Under the pieces are notes generated by a model. That model did no database searches and was not told the origin of the DNA. It was given only the letters and a program-made list of their open reading frames with translations. Of a stretch of DNA of 64,000 bases, positions 12,482-24,035 are shown in pieces. Origin of the DNA: Tubulanus polymorphus (Eukaryota; Nemertea; Palaeonemertea; Tubulaniformes; Tubulanidae); contig NC_134029.1 in the NCBI RefSeq assembly GCF_964204645.1, positions 19,240,450 to 19,304,449 on the forward strand, given 5' to 3'. Each line of letters begins with the position of its first letter. Positions within the stretch are counted from its first letter, which is position 1. Position numbers and translations under genes: made by a program.

Positions 12482-14221
12482 CTTAAGAATGCACGAGTCG
12501 ACATTAGCCGATTCATCGACGGTTGTGTCGTAATAACTCTGATCGAAAACCGGCTGATTATCGTTAACATCCTTGATCGTGACGATGACCGTCGCGTTGC
12601 TCGACAACGGTGGCGAGCCGTGATCGGTGGCCGTAACCGTAATCCTCGGCCGCGAAACCGTCTCGCAATCCAAACGCGACGCCGACATCACGAGTCCGGT
12701 CGTCGCGTCGATGCGAAACCACGCCGAATACGCGCTCGCGACGATGCCGTACGTTATACGCGAGTTGTTGCCGAAATCTGAGTCGGTCGCCGTCACTTTC
12801 ACGACGGACGAGCCGGGCGGCGAAACCTCGGCCAGCGAAGCTTCGTACGTGTCGGCCGTGAATTTCGGCGCGTTGTCGTTTGTATCGGAGACGACCAGGT
12901 TGAACGACTCGCGGCTGGTTAACGGCGGCACGCCGGCGTCGGTCGCGATGATCGTCAGTCGATAGAATGGCCGGCGCTCGCGATCGAGCGGCTTCGATAC
13001 GATCATCAGGTAGACGACGTTGTTCTGCGTCGTCAGTCCGAAATGGCCGTCGCCGCCGTCCAGCGTGACGTTGATGTTCGCGATGAATCCCGGCACGTCG
13101 GGATCGCTGACGGAGATACGCGCGACGTAATCGCCCGGCGATGCCTTCTCTGACAACTTCGGATTGCGATCGTCCGTTAAGAAAACTAAATCGATGGACG
13201 GAGGATGTTCGTTGATGTTGTCGACTTCGATCGACACGATCGCCGTCGTCTCGAGCGGCTGCGTCGCGTTGTCACGCGCGACCACGATCAACTCGTATCC
13301 GTGTTTCGTCTCGTAGTCGAGTCGCTTGTTCAGCCGCACGACGCCCGACGTTTTGTCGATCGCGAACACCTGGTCGGCGTCGCTGCGCGCGCGGTCGATG
13401 AAGTACTCGACGCGGCCGTTTTCGCCGCCGTCCTGGTCGGTGGCGAACACGCGCACGACGCTCGTGCCGATGGTCGCGTTCTCGGGAACTTTCGCCGAGT
13501 AGCGACTCTGGTTGAATATCGGTTGATTGTCGTTGGAGTCGCTGAGCTGCACGATGACGCGCGTGCTGCCCGACAGTGGCGGGTCGCCGCCGTCGTACGC
13601 TACCAGCAACAAGTTATACGTACGCGTGGCCGGGTCGTCGTAGTCGAGATGCCCGGACACGATCAAATCGACGTACAAAATTCCGTCGGCGGCGCGACGC
13701 GAAATCAACGAAAACGCGTCGTTTGTATTTCCGGAGACGATCGCGTAACGCTGCGTCGTGAAATTACCGAAATCCGGATCGATCGCGCTGCCGAGCGCAT
13801 GTTTCGCCCCGCGCGGCGCCGACTCCGAAATCGAGATGATCGTTTCGTCTTTCGAGAACTTCGGCGCGTAATCGTTGACGTCGCTGACCGAAACGGTGAC
13901 AGCGATGTTGTTCGACGACGCCGATATCGCGTTAAACGTATAAACGTCCTGCGTTTCGCGGTCCAAAATGATCTTCGTACGGATTTCGCCGGTGTCCGTG
14001 TTGATGTCGAGGTCGGCCGACACGGGCGATTTCGAGTTATCGAATAAAATATACGGCGGGTTGTCTAATAATCGACCGACTACGCTGTTAGCCGGAAGAC
14101 CTTCCGATATCGATAGGTCCTGATTTAAAGTTACGGCCGTCCCGTGTTTAACTAGTAGAATTATCGTCCAAATTGTCCAGTGAATTATATATTCCATTTT
14201 CAGTCGTTCGAATTGCACCAT
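12482..14221 (-). CDS. Protocadherin-like cadherin, 5' coding exon (signal peptide and EC1-EC5)
   Basis: Minus-strand exon encoding residues 1-580 of a cell-surface calcium-dependent adhesion protein. The start is the ATG at 14219-14221. A second ATG (residue 9, 14195-14197) gives a better-placed signal peptide with a hydrophobic run near IIHWTIWTIILLV, so either start may be used. Five cadherin repeats follow, each ending in the linker motif: DVNDYAPKF (about 114-122), DSNDNQPIF (228-236), DNINEHPPS (334-342), DTNDNAPKF (446-454) and DVNDNQPVF (552-560). A sixth begins near 561. DRE/DYE calcium motifs occur in each. EC1 has the short INTDTGEI form usual in protocadherins. The exon ends at 12482 with AAG|GTAAGT; its open frame runs 22 codons into the intron, which is not coding. 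A GC-rich body contrasts with the AT-rich introns. A possible 5'UTR splice acceptor lies at 14393-14394 on this strand. Confidence 0.93.
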
Positions 14222-16507
14222 TTTTCTACGTTAACAAAATATGACGGAAAATCTCCTTATATTTCGCGTACATCCGATATGTATATATTCTGTATTAGAG
14301 GGATGACTTTCTGTTCCTATGATTTACGAGGCGTTAGTGTGTTGTGTACTTGAATTCTCCTGCCCACACTTTCATAGTTTGCCCACTGTCACCTGCGAAA
14401 AGAAATAAGGGACTAATTACTCTCAGAGATGGTATTTACTTAGCAACGGGGTGCCAACTATAGACAAATACCCCCTAGAATAAACAATAGGTATAATTGA
14501 ACGACACAAAAGGCAAAGCTGTCAAAGCAGATCAAAAGAGTACTTAGTGGGAGATAGCTTTGTTAGTAATTAGTTAATTACTAAGATTTTATAAACTGAG
14601 GCATGACTAACTTGCTCGAAATTCCCTTTCACGAAACAATAGTGCACACAGTGGAAATCGAGAATTAGCGATTACAGTGTGTTTACTAGAGAATGTTTTA
14701 AAGGGAATGTTATTCATAGAATGCGCTGGACCTACTAGTATGAGGCATCAAATTGTCTAATTATCATCCATGTTAAAATGATATCTCAGGATAGATAGCG
14801 CTGCCATCTACCCAAAATAAAAAAAAAGAAGAATTTTGTTTCTGATATTGTACGTATATAACATGTTGTAGGCCTATTCTCTGTTTTGCTCTAAGCAAAT
14901 GTATTTTGTGAGCAATTATTTATATTCTATTAAAACGGGTCATCCTTATTACGGAGATGACGTATTTTACCGAGATGAACCGAGATGAAATGAAATATAG
15001 CATATCTATTTATTCGTTATCGATTTTAACACTTGAAATCATGTTATATCAGTAATAAATACCTCCTAGAGTCATATTTTACATATTTTTTTTATTTAAA
15101 AAAATTTTGATTACAAATACGAAAACTTGGTTAGCAATAGAATTTCATTGAATTTGATTGATCGAAGATCTCATCTCGGTAAAGTTAAGTTATTTTTCTA
15201 CAAAAATATCCGAAAAAATATGTAAAATATGACTCCAGCAGGCATTTATTACTGATATGATGTCAATTGTTAAAATCGATAAGGAATAAATAAATATGTT
15301 ATATTTTATTTCATCTCGGTTGATCTCGGTTCATCTTGGTAAAATACGTCATCTCGGTAATAAGGATGACCGATTAAAACCACACTCTTAAATCAAATGA
15401 TACCTTTGACAAAAAATAAAAGCAATTGTTAATTTTTTAGATTATACTCCGTAACACATTTTGTTTAACTAAATTCAGGGTATAGGCATAACCTAATGCT
15501 TAGTTTCAAGATAAAGTTTAATTTCAAAGTTTAATTTAATATTTTTTCATTTTTATTCAAATTATCTTTAAACAATTCAAAAGTTCATCATGTTTCTAAA
15601 ACTATTATTTACGCTCTACCAAATGTTTGAAAATTCCAGAGCAAATTCATAGAAACACACAATTCCAAATATTTTCAATTAATAATTCAAGTCCTAATTA
15701 AATACATTTAAAATAAGAAAATATTTTTTAAAAATAGTTCGATTTCCTTTCTATTTGTAAAACTTGCTCAAAAAGGTTGTACATTCTTTCTTCATTCGTG
15801 AAAAAAATTTGCAATAATGATGACAAACAAACATTTAATGAAAACAAAATTTCGTGTATCGACAATTGATCACAATAAACTGTATTTATGTTGACGTTTG
15901 TTACGACGCTTTTACCTGTGTTTACGTTTCAAATGCATTTTTGCTGGAATTGAATGGCAATAAAGCCGAATAAACAATCGAAGTTACAATTCTAATCTAA
16001 AACGACATATTTACCAAGATAAATCTAGTTCACGTATTCCATAGGCAGGTAGTTTATCCATTTCACAGCGGACAACAAACAACACCAACGACCAGCTTTC
16101 ATTTGTCATAACTACTAATGCATTGAAGAGTGACAATACAATACAATTCAATATCGACTTTATTGCACCACTGTACACAAAATCTCCACCTGTCGTCGTT
16201 TATAGATTCCAATATTTCCGATAACAACGTTCAACGTCTATGAAATAGCGGCGATTTTACAAAAAGATCCAGTTTTAGGGATGAGAGCTTTCCGATTTTA
16301 TCTAGCCTAAAAGGCCTGCCCTATTTAGCTTCATTTCTTAAACAAAAAGAAGAACTATTAAATTCGTTTAATGAATTGTTATTCTTTTCTTAGATATTTG
16401 TTCAATATGAAAAGAATAAACAGATAAACGTTGACCTTTTCCTAGGCCTAGTGCAATGAACAAAATACATTGAATTAAATTTGACTTTTGATAGTTAGCA
16501 ATTCATC
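14222..16507. other. Intergenic region between the protocadherin-like gene and MPHOSPH10 (divergent)
   Basis: The two flanking genes are transcribed away from each other, so promoters for both should lie here. Visible features are a candidate minus-strand 5'UTR acceptor near 14393, a 436-bp inverted-repeat transposon (14937-15372) and otherwise AT-rich sequence with no ORF of note. I cannot place a TATA box or transcription start with confidence. Confidence 0.6.
14937..15372 (+). mobile_element. 436-bp inverted-repeat transposon (MITE) with 8-bp target duplication
   Basis: The ends are GGGTCATCCTTATTAC and its near complement ending AATAAGGATGACCG. Inverted similarity extends over about 170 bp per arm and includes repeated CCGAGATGA / TCATCTCGG blocks. 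ATTAAAAC flanks both sides (14929-14936 and 15373-15380), a convincing 8-bp target-site duplication. An 8-bp duplication is usual for hAT and P-type transposases, but no transposase is encoded, so the family is inference. Confidence 0.82.
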
Positions 16508-18054
16508 ATGGCCGCGCCCATGAAACGTGGAACGAAAATGCATGTGCTTGAAAATGTGGACAAAAATCTCCAAAAATACACCGACAAACCGGAGATATTT
16601 TTAAGGTATAGCAATCTTGATTTACGATAATTCTGCTGTTTGTTTGTGCGGCTTGTATATCCCTTAATGATGAAATGACTCGTCAAATTTCAATTCAATC
16701 AAATTAAATTCAAGAAAAAGAATTAAGCACTTATTCTTCGCTCCTAGTCCACTGTCTTCTTTGTAAGCGTTATTTCGTTGCGCTAATGGTGAATGCATTA
16801 TTTTACTTAATGGATCAACATTGATAATTGCTCAATGCAAACAATAGGGCCTACCTGCCTTTTTTTAAATTATACCGCTGCCGATAAGTAGCGCTACTAA
16901 TTTACTCTACTTTTATTTTTTATCACCACTGCGAGTACTGGTAGATCCGAAAATTCATTTAATCATATTCTAAATCGGTCTTAATCGTTGCATTTTCTCT
17001 ACATCTGAATTATTTCAGCACCCAAAAGACGGTCGAGAAGGGGATGAAATCATGTACGAAAGAACTATATGATTTCATGAAAGAGTTCGACTCAGCCGCC
17101 GACTCTAACAGTACCGACGCATTGCCCGAATTGATTGTCGAAAATTTCGACGACGAACAAATTTGGCAGGAAATCGAACTTCAAAACGATCCGCACATCA
17201 GTGGACTCGTGAAGGGTTTGTCTCAATTGATCGCGTTTAAAGGCGATCTGAATTTGCAATTAGCGGACGATGATGATGTCGGACGCGGTGAGAATGAAAG
17301 CGATCAGGAGGAATCGGACCAATCCGAGGATGATGGAAGCGATTCGGAATTCGATGCGGACAATCTCGAAAATGAAACTTACGATTTCGACGATGAAGAT
17401 ATCGATGAATTCGATTTATTAAGAAAACCCGGTGAGGAGTTAGATGACGATGAAGATGACAGTAGCGACATTGGCGAGGATGACGGCGAATGCGGTCGAA
17501 AAAAACTGGTATCGAAGAAACGACGTAAAACTGTCGTCGATGAAAAGTTTTTCAAAATGGCCGACATGGAGGAATTTTTGGAGATGGAAGACGCGAAAGA
17601 AGAGAGACGCTTGAATGGCGACGATGTAAATGATGCAGGAGATATTGATTATTTCACCGAAATTGGCAGCGACGATGAAGGGGATGACGTAGAAGGGGTA
17701 AGTGAAGAGGTAAGGAAATACAGCGTCGCCATTTGAACGGCGGTTGCCTTTCTGTTATCATTCTGCGGTTCAACTCTTGGATATAGTCGATAGTCATATG
17801 CTCAATTGAGTAAACCTAGCTTACCTCGGAATAACTGGGACCGACAAAATCGGTCTGAGGTAAACGAAGTCTGAGTAAATGATTGGAAAATACGTTTAGA
17901 AGTCAAAAAAAATTTTGTGTTGGACATGTCCGAGTAGAGAGAGGTTTACTGTCTTCAAAAATTGGTTTCGTTTATTTTAGGGTAAAAAAGATACCAAGTA
18001 TGGCGACTTCTTTGATTTACCAGAAGGAGAAAATAAGAAAAATGATAGCAATGG

Positions 18055-18087
<33 letters not shown>

Positions 18088-21000
18088 GAATGATGATGGT
18101 GATGAGGAAGAATCTGGGTATGATTTGGGAAAATTGTTGAATAAGCCAAATCTATCCGATTCCTGCTAATTATAGACCTATTCTTTTTCATTGTAGCTTC
18201 AATTTAGAAGATGTTGATGAGGATAATGAAAATGATGACAAAATAAAACACATACCTTTCAAAACTGCGAAACTGTTGTCCGACGACGAAGAAGATAACG
18301 ACGCGTCTCAGAAATCATCGTTTGAAAAGCGACAAGAAAGGGTATGAAATATCATGGAGGCTATCATCCATTTCAAGGGTCTTAATCCACCTCAATTCTT
18401 ACCTACTTCCCTATTTCACATTTTGAATTGGAGCATTAGATTTAAAAGAAATTGTAAACGAGACAGTCAAATTGATAGAATGGAACCTCTTTTATAATGA
18501 ACTCGGATACAATGATTCATCGGATATAACAAATATAGAATTTCGTCCAAAGTATGTTAGACAATTTGATTAATTTCATACTGGATATAACAAACTATCG
18601 GTTATAACGAACATATTTTCTGGTACTGTGTAAGTTCATCGTTACAAAGTTCCGCTGTAGAGCAAAAAACAAACAAGGCGAATTATATTTGAAGATAACA
18701 AGAGAAATCCCACAATAAGTTCAGCCAAAACGAGAAACTTGAATAGAAGAGTTATATATATTTGCGCAACGTTTCGGCTAAAGACTATTAGCCATCATCA
18801 GGCGTACTGAGTACAGGAGAATATTACAAGATATTTATACAAGACCAAAACAATAGAAGCAGAGTGAGTGATTAAATTTGGTCTTGTATAAATATCTTGT
18901 AATATTCTCCTGTACTCAGTACGCCTGATGATGGCTAATAGTCTTTAGCCGAAACGTTGCGCAAATATATATAACTCTTCTATTCAAGTTTCTCGTTTTG
19001 GCTGAACTTATTGTGGGATTTCTCTTGTTATCTTCTTACACGGATATTGTGTATCTTCTCGTCTCATATTTGAAGATCATCAATCCATTATCCACTTCTA
19101 TTGAGCTTTGGCCATGCGGTCCCTGAAATGAATTTCGGTGTGTTTGTGTCATCGCGATATTCTTACCTTCAGTTGCAAAAGCGCATAAGAGAAATGGAAG
19201 ACGTCGCTTTGATGGAGAAACCGTGGCAGCTGTCTGGTGAGGTGACCGGTGGTAAACGTCCTGAGAATAGTCTGCTTCAAGAAAACGTACAGTTCGACCA
19301 AACGGCAAGACCAGGTTAGAACTACTGAAATGATGACGATTAATAAATAAGTAGAGTTATGTTAAACAACGAATATACATGCAAATCTACATTAGATCAG
19401 TTTGATTCTGATTGTGGATAGCGATATCTGGGTAGATTCTACTGCTAAATATGATGTGTGTACCATTTGTAATTTTGGGTTGAAATACTCTATTTTCAGC
19501 TCCAGTCATTACAGAAGAAACGACTAAGCAGTTAGAAGATCTAATAAAGCAGCGCATTAAAGATCAGGTTTATTATCAATCGAGACGTTCTTTACTAGAG
19601 TTAAGGTATTACAATCGGAATGACGTTTGACGGGACTAATTTTCGGTTAATATTTGCATGTAGGCGTGGGATGATGTCACGCGCAAGATTAAACCAAAAG
19701 ATGCGCCGTACGAGTACAAGAAGCGCATCACACTCGATCAGGAAAAGAGTAAGATTAGTCTCGGCGAAGTTTACGAACAGGAATATATAAAACAGACGGA
19801 GGTAAATTGGCCGTTTTGACTGGAATTTCATTTGCCTCACCTGGAATTGATCGTGGTTCTGAAATCGATGATCTGTTCACATTTTAGGAAGAGGCTGAAG
19901 AGAAAGCCGACCCGCAACATGAGGAAATCAAGAAAATGCTGGAATCGCTGTTCATTAAGTTAGACGCTCTTTCTAATTTCCACTATACTCCGAAACCAGT
20001 AAGTATACTGTTCTGTTTTACAAAATGAATCCAAGCGAAACAAAAAATGCATTTAACCTTCTGTAAGTCGGATAAACACTTAAGTCAGAAGAAAAGGTCG
20101 AATATGGCTATTTTCTCATTCGGAAATATATTTTTGTCCCAAAATTGCATATTTGAAATCGGGAACTTACTTGCCTAAGTTGGTAGTATTCTTACGGTGC
20201 GAACAATTAGGATTGTATCAAAACAACTATGGTAGCTGTATGAAGCTATTCATGTGATATTCCCGTCATTGAACCAAACATGCTACAATACAGGGAATAC
20301 ATGTAGGCCCCGCCTCTGATTCAACAAGATAAGTTGAGACGTGCTACATATAAGTTAAAGACCTAAGATTAAACACTCATTTTTTCGAAAGTTTGAAATT
20401 CTGACTTTCTCATACTCAGAATTTTTCTAATTCAAAGAAAATGATCCAGTTGCGAAAGATGCAAAATACGCATGGTTTACTGTATCAGCGTGAAATCATT
20501 GATGTTGATTCAGAATCTGGCTTCTATATATGATAGAGACTTAATGGCTTAAAATCTGTTCATTTCAGGCTATGCCAGAGGTAGAAATAGTCAGTAATTT
20601 GCCGTCAATAGCGATGGAAGAGGTTGCGCCAGTCAGTGTTAGTGATGCAGCGATGTTGGCGCCTGAAGAAATCCAGGTGAGAAAAAAGATAATCTATAGT
20701 ATTATGAAGTGAAATTTGCTCATTCTGTATGAGTTAGGTTGATATTGTCCTATTTTTTTTGTACGATACTTCTAGAAATGTTGTACAAATTCAACCTTGT
20801 GTAGAATACGTTGAACGAGACGGATAGTGCTTTATAAGTTAATTTGTTTATTTGAAGTACGGGCTTTCGCTACTGATGTATATTAACTTTATCAGTGAAT
20901 AAAATCTCTCATTCACGTGATGAAGCTACAATACATTGGTGGCGAAAAGCTCATATTTTATCAGATATCTTGTTTATATGTATGAGCTTTCAATACTAAT

Positions 21001-22637
21001 GTAAAGTAGCTTCATCAGGTGACTGAGAAATTTTCTTCACCTGATGAATTTACAATACATTAGTGGCAAAAGCTTGTACTTCAAATGAACAAATTAACTT
21101 ATAAAGTACTTTCCGTTCCGTTTTACACGTAGAAGAAATTAAAACTTCTCTAGTTCGAGCAGAACCATGTGTTTTATCAGGGTCCCTACGACTCCTTGAT
21201 TCCTTAAAAACTCCTAAACAGAAATTACTTTTAAAGGTACTTGAAACTCCTTTAATTTGGGCAAAATGCCCAAAACTCCTTTGAAACTCTTCAATTTTGA
21301 GAAATAGGCAACTAAGATATTTGTTGTTGCACAATAAACTGTGCCTGAATCGATACTGTTGGATTTTCACCAGGATTCTTTAGTAATGTAAAGCATGAAA
21401 ATTTGCTTACAAAACCACAGAATTATCCGTTCACCTAAATAGCTTAAACAGTACCAATTTAGGAGCAGTTTACAGTAATTGGAATATAAAAGTGATGCAG
21501 AATTTGAAATTTCCTCCTTGAAATCTCCTTATATCCGGCAATGACCAATCTGTAGGGACCCTGGTTATTCTGATTCATATCGATGCTCCATTCATCATGA
21601 TTTTCATCATTCATCATTTTTTGTGTTCAATCTCAAGGAGAAGAATCGCGGCATCGAAATCGGAAAAAGCGAACGAACCGAAACCGACAAGAAGCGCGAT
21701 CGACGTAAGATAAAAACGGCGAAGCGCAAGAAGATCAAGGAGAAAGAACAACGCGAGAAACTCGTCGAAAAAATCAGACCGGGTTTGGGTAACAAGTACA
21801 GTAAAGAACGAGCGCTTTCCGAACTAGAGAAGGCTAGTAAAGCAACGGATAAACTCAGCCTCATTAAGGTATATTTCAGAATATGATCAGATTTTATAGT
21901 ATGGATACTGAGTAGGGTTCATGATGGAACCTCTTTAGGATGAATGTGATGTAACGAATTATTGAATTTAACAAACCTAGATTTTTGTCCACAATGGTCC
22001 GCTGATCGCTGGTCCACCGAAGTTTGTTGTACTACCGCGGTACTTTTCACCTCGTTCAGGATATTCAAAAACATTTTATGTGTAGTTTTATCTTTCCTTC
22101 TTGAGTGAAAAGTTTTTTCAAACAGTTGAATAGATAAGTAGATTAATTTCGTGATTGCAACAGAAAGAAAGTGGAGAAAGCCAAATTAAAGTTGAGGAAG
22201 CTCTATAACAAAAATGTTTGATACAATGTAGACTCTATAATCAGGTCTACTTGGAATGACCCAAGGCTGTATATTTGACATATACATTTTTGGAAAGCCT
22301 TTCAATTTTCTTGATCCTCAAGTAGATATCTAGATATCTAGATAACTTGGTGGCCAACATTACTGGATAAGGCAAAGTCCACTAAACTAATGAATTGTTC
22401 ATCTAACTGATGTCAAATGAAGATTGAATGCTTGCATACATGTACGAAACATTTATCGTAGTTGTTGCTTATGTATATTTCTAGGATAAATCTAGTTCTG
22501 CTAAAAAGTCTCTGACCTCGTCGAAACAGTTCTTCAACCAATTGCAAGATGAAGTTACGTCCCATATAAATCGTCAGAAAGGGGCGCCGCAAGTGAAGAA
22601 AAAGCAAAAAAGTTCCGCTACAAAATTGATGTTGTAA
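16508..22637 (+). CDS. MPHOSPH10: M-phase phosphoprotein 10 (MPP10), U3 snoRNP / SSU processome subunit, complete, 11 exons
   Basis: MPP10 is a nucleolar scaffold of the U3 snoRNP, needed for 18S rRNA processing, where it partners IMP3 and IMP4. Coding exons: 16508-16605, 17019-17697, 17981-18117, 18197-18341, 19173-19314, 19500-19567, 19664-19801, 19888-19998, 20569-20676, 21638-21868, 22485-22637. All junctions are GT-AG and all phases agree. The total is 2010 nt, 669 aa, close to the usual length of about 680. The start context is CATCATGGCC. Landmarks in order: [14 protein letters not shown] (near residue 75); long Asp/Glu-rich tracts (about 110-165 and 230-290); [95 protein letters not shown] Lys-rich C-terminus follows. 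Exon 3 contains a pure (GAT)10 Asp run, so length polymorphism is likely. Introns 4 and 9 hold hammerhead-like inverted elements. Confidence 0.96.
18691..19035 (+). mobile_element. Perfect 159-bp-arm palindromic element with hammerhead-like cores, MPHOSPH10 intron 4
   Basis: Arms 18691-18849 and 18877-19035 are exact reverse complements around a 27-nt spacer. On the plus strand the right arm has CTGATGA (18925-18931), a six-pair stem GGCTAA/TTAGCC (18933-18938 with 18945-18950) and GAAAC (18951-18955). This is the layout of a hammerhead ribozyme core with stem II. One extra base sits between the core and the stem. The left arm carries the mirror copy on the minus strand (18795-18801 and 18771-18775). 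Such cores are known from Penelope-like elements and retrozymes; assignment here is inference. No ORF is present. Confidence 0.75.
20799..21131 (+). mobile_element. Inverted element with four hammerhead-like motifs, MPHOSPH10 intron 9
   Basis: The outer arms (about 20799-20865 and 21065-21131) are imperfect inverted repeats sharing CTTTATAAGTTAATTTGTT. Inside are four related blocks. Plus strand: GTGATGA (20917-20923), stem GCTAC/GTGGC, GAAA (20944-20947); and CTGATGA (21041-21047) with a decayed AAAA. Minus strand: CTGATGA (21018-21012) with GAAA (20991-20988); and CTGATAA (20895-20889) with GAAA (20868-20865). Two cores on each strand, facing each other, suggest an inverted dimer of a ribozyme-bearing retroelement terminus. 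Activity cannot be judged by eye. Confidence 0.65.
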
Positions 22638-22680
22638 AAGTGAATCTAGAAATATTTTGTATATAAATAAATTAATTGTA

Positions 22681-22686
22681 AATAAA
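22681..22686 (+). terminator. Polyadenylation signal of MPHOSPH10
   Basis: AATAAA lies 44 bases after the stop codon. The same signal is conserved in the pseudogene copy at 40971-40976. Confidence 0.75.
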
Positions 22687-24035
22687 ACTAAAAGTATTTA
22701 GAATCATTGACTTGCTGGTATTTTTTTGGAAGATTGCAGAAGTTAGAATATTCATATATTGGAATCATTGCCATCCTGTATCGTGGCGTATCCGAATTTT
22801 TGCGAATCAATCGGGATGAATTGACTCGTCAGGGCCGTACCTGGCATTATAATTTTTTTTGGTGGGGGGGGGGGAGGTACCTGAAAAAGGGCAATTCTAT
22901 AGGATAAAACAAATTGTAAAACTGCTCTTTCCAAAATTTCTTGGGGGAGGGCCTTGCAACCCCCCCTTTAAATACGGCAAGCCATCATTCTGCTCATATC
23001 ACCTTGATTAACTTAAAATCGTCTAACGTCGGATATCTCGTTCGTGGTGTAAGCAAATAACACATTCAACGGTTGCGTTTACTAAAATTTAAATTTCGTG
23101 AATTCAAAAATTGAAACGTAACTAAAATAACTACCGTATTTGACTCGTATTGCACGTCTTCCACTCGGGAGTAATTTTACTTAGTCGGTGATTTAACCGA
23201 ATGTGAGTTTGCTACAAGAAAGAACTCCGTTTACAAGACTAAAACCAAAGGGTAGGTTACCCTCGGGATACTTCCTAATAGGCATGAAGTGGGGAACCAT
23301 TTATAGGTAAAACTTCATGTTTCCAGGAGGATTTCGACCCCGAAAAACTTATAATCACATCCTTCCTAGACAGAGATTCGAACCTGATGGAATCGCTCGA
23401 CTCGCTTGTATCCAAATTTCGAAAAATCTTGACAAAACGTTTCCGACACTGACATTTTGAAGTGCACATAGAGAAGTTTATTAGGCGTTCGTTCGCAGGA
23501 ATCCCTCCCTGGATCCGTCACTGGGCAGGCCCTCGTTCCGTGGCGCGAGTCTCGATACCACCAGGTTCTTGCCTAGGGAGGATGTTATAATCACAGATGT
23601 ATGACCGCTGTTAGGATGGTGCGTTCGTTGCACGCGAAGTACATCTGCGAAAAAGATTAAAACATCATGTGAGAAGTTAATATTCAGGAAACCTGTACGA
23701 TGCGAAAATAATTAGAAATCGGCATGTACGACACGTGGAAACATAAAACTGAAAATTGCTGCATTTATAGATTGGTTGGTAATTACTGGGAAGCTCGTTA
23801 TTTTTGTCATTTTAGAATCTCGGAAAATCGAACTTTTAATGATGGATCAGATATCGCTCAAAGATAATCAGCGGCTGAAAAATTGAGAATTCTGTATTGC
23901 TGAGGGAAGTGAATAATTCCAAACATACGTTAGTATAATCTGTTAAGAGCGGCCTTAGCCTGGCGTGACAACCAAGCTGTGGAATTCAAATAGTGAAGGA
24001 ATTTTGTTCTTTGTATCGTAAAGAAATTGTTCGTT
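22687..24035 (+). other. Intergenic region between MPHOSPH10 and the GRL101-like receptor gene
   Basis: The first ~75 bases are also present in the pseudogene copy near 41 kb, so the duplication extended past the gene. A poly-G tract (22865-22874) and a C-run lie in a 22.83-22.98 kb segment that resembles other short GGGCCGTACC-type dispersed repeats. I see no ORF with a recognisable domain. The receptor promoter must be here, but no core motif is clear. Confidence 0.5.

Noticed and set aside
13205-14047. 280-codon plus-strand ORF
   Set aside because: Antisense shadow of the cadherin exon; Arg/Val-rich composition from complementary GC-rich codons, with no domain.
17955-18191. Minus-strand ORF with a long His run
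   Set aside because: Complement of the (GAT)n Asp tract of MPHOSPH10 exon 3.
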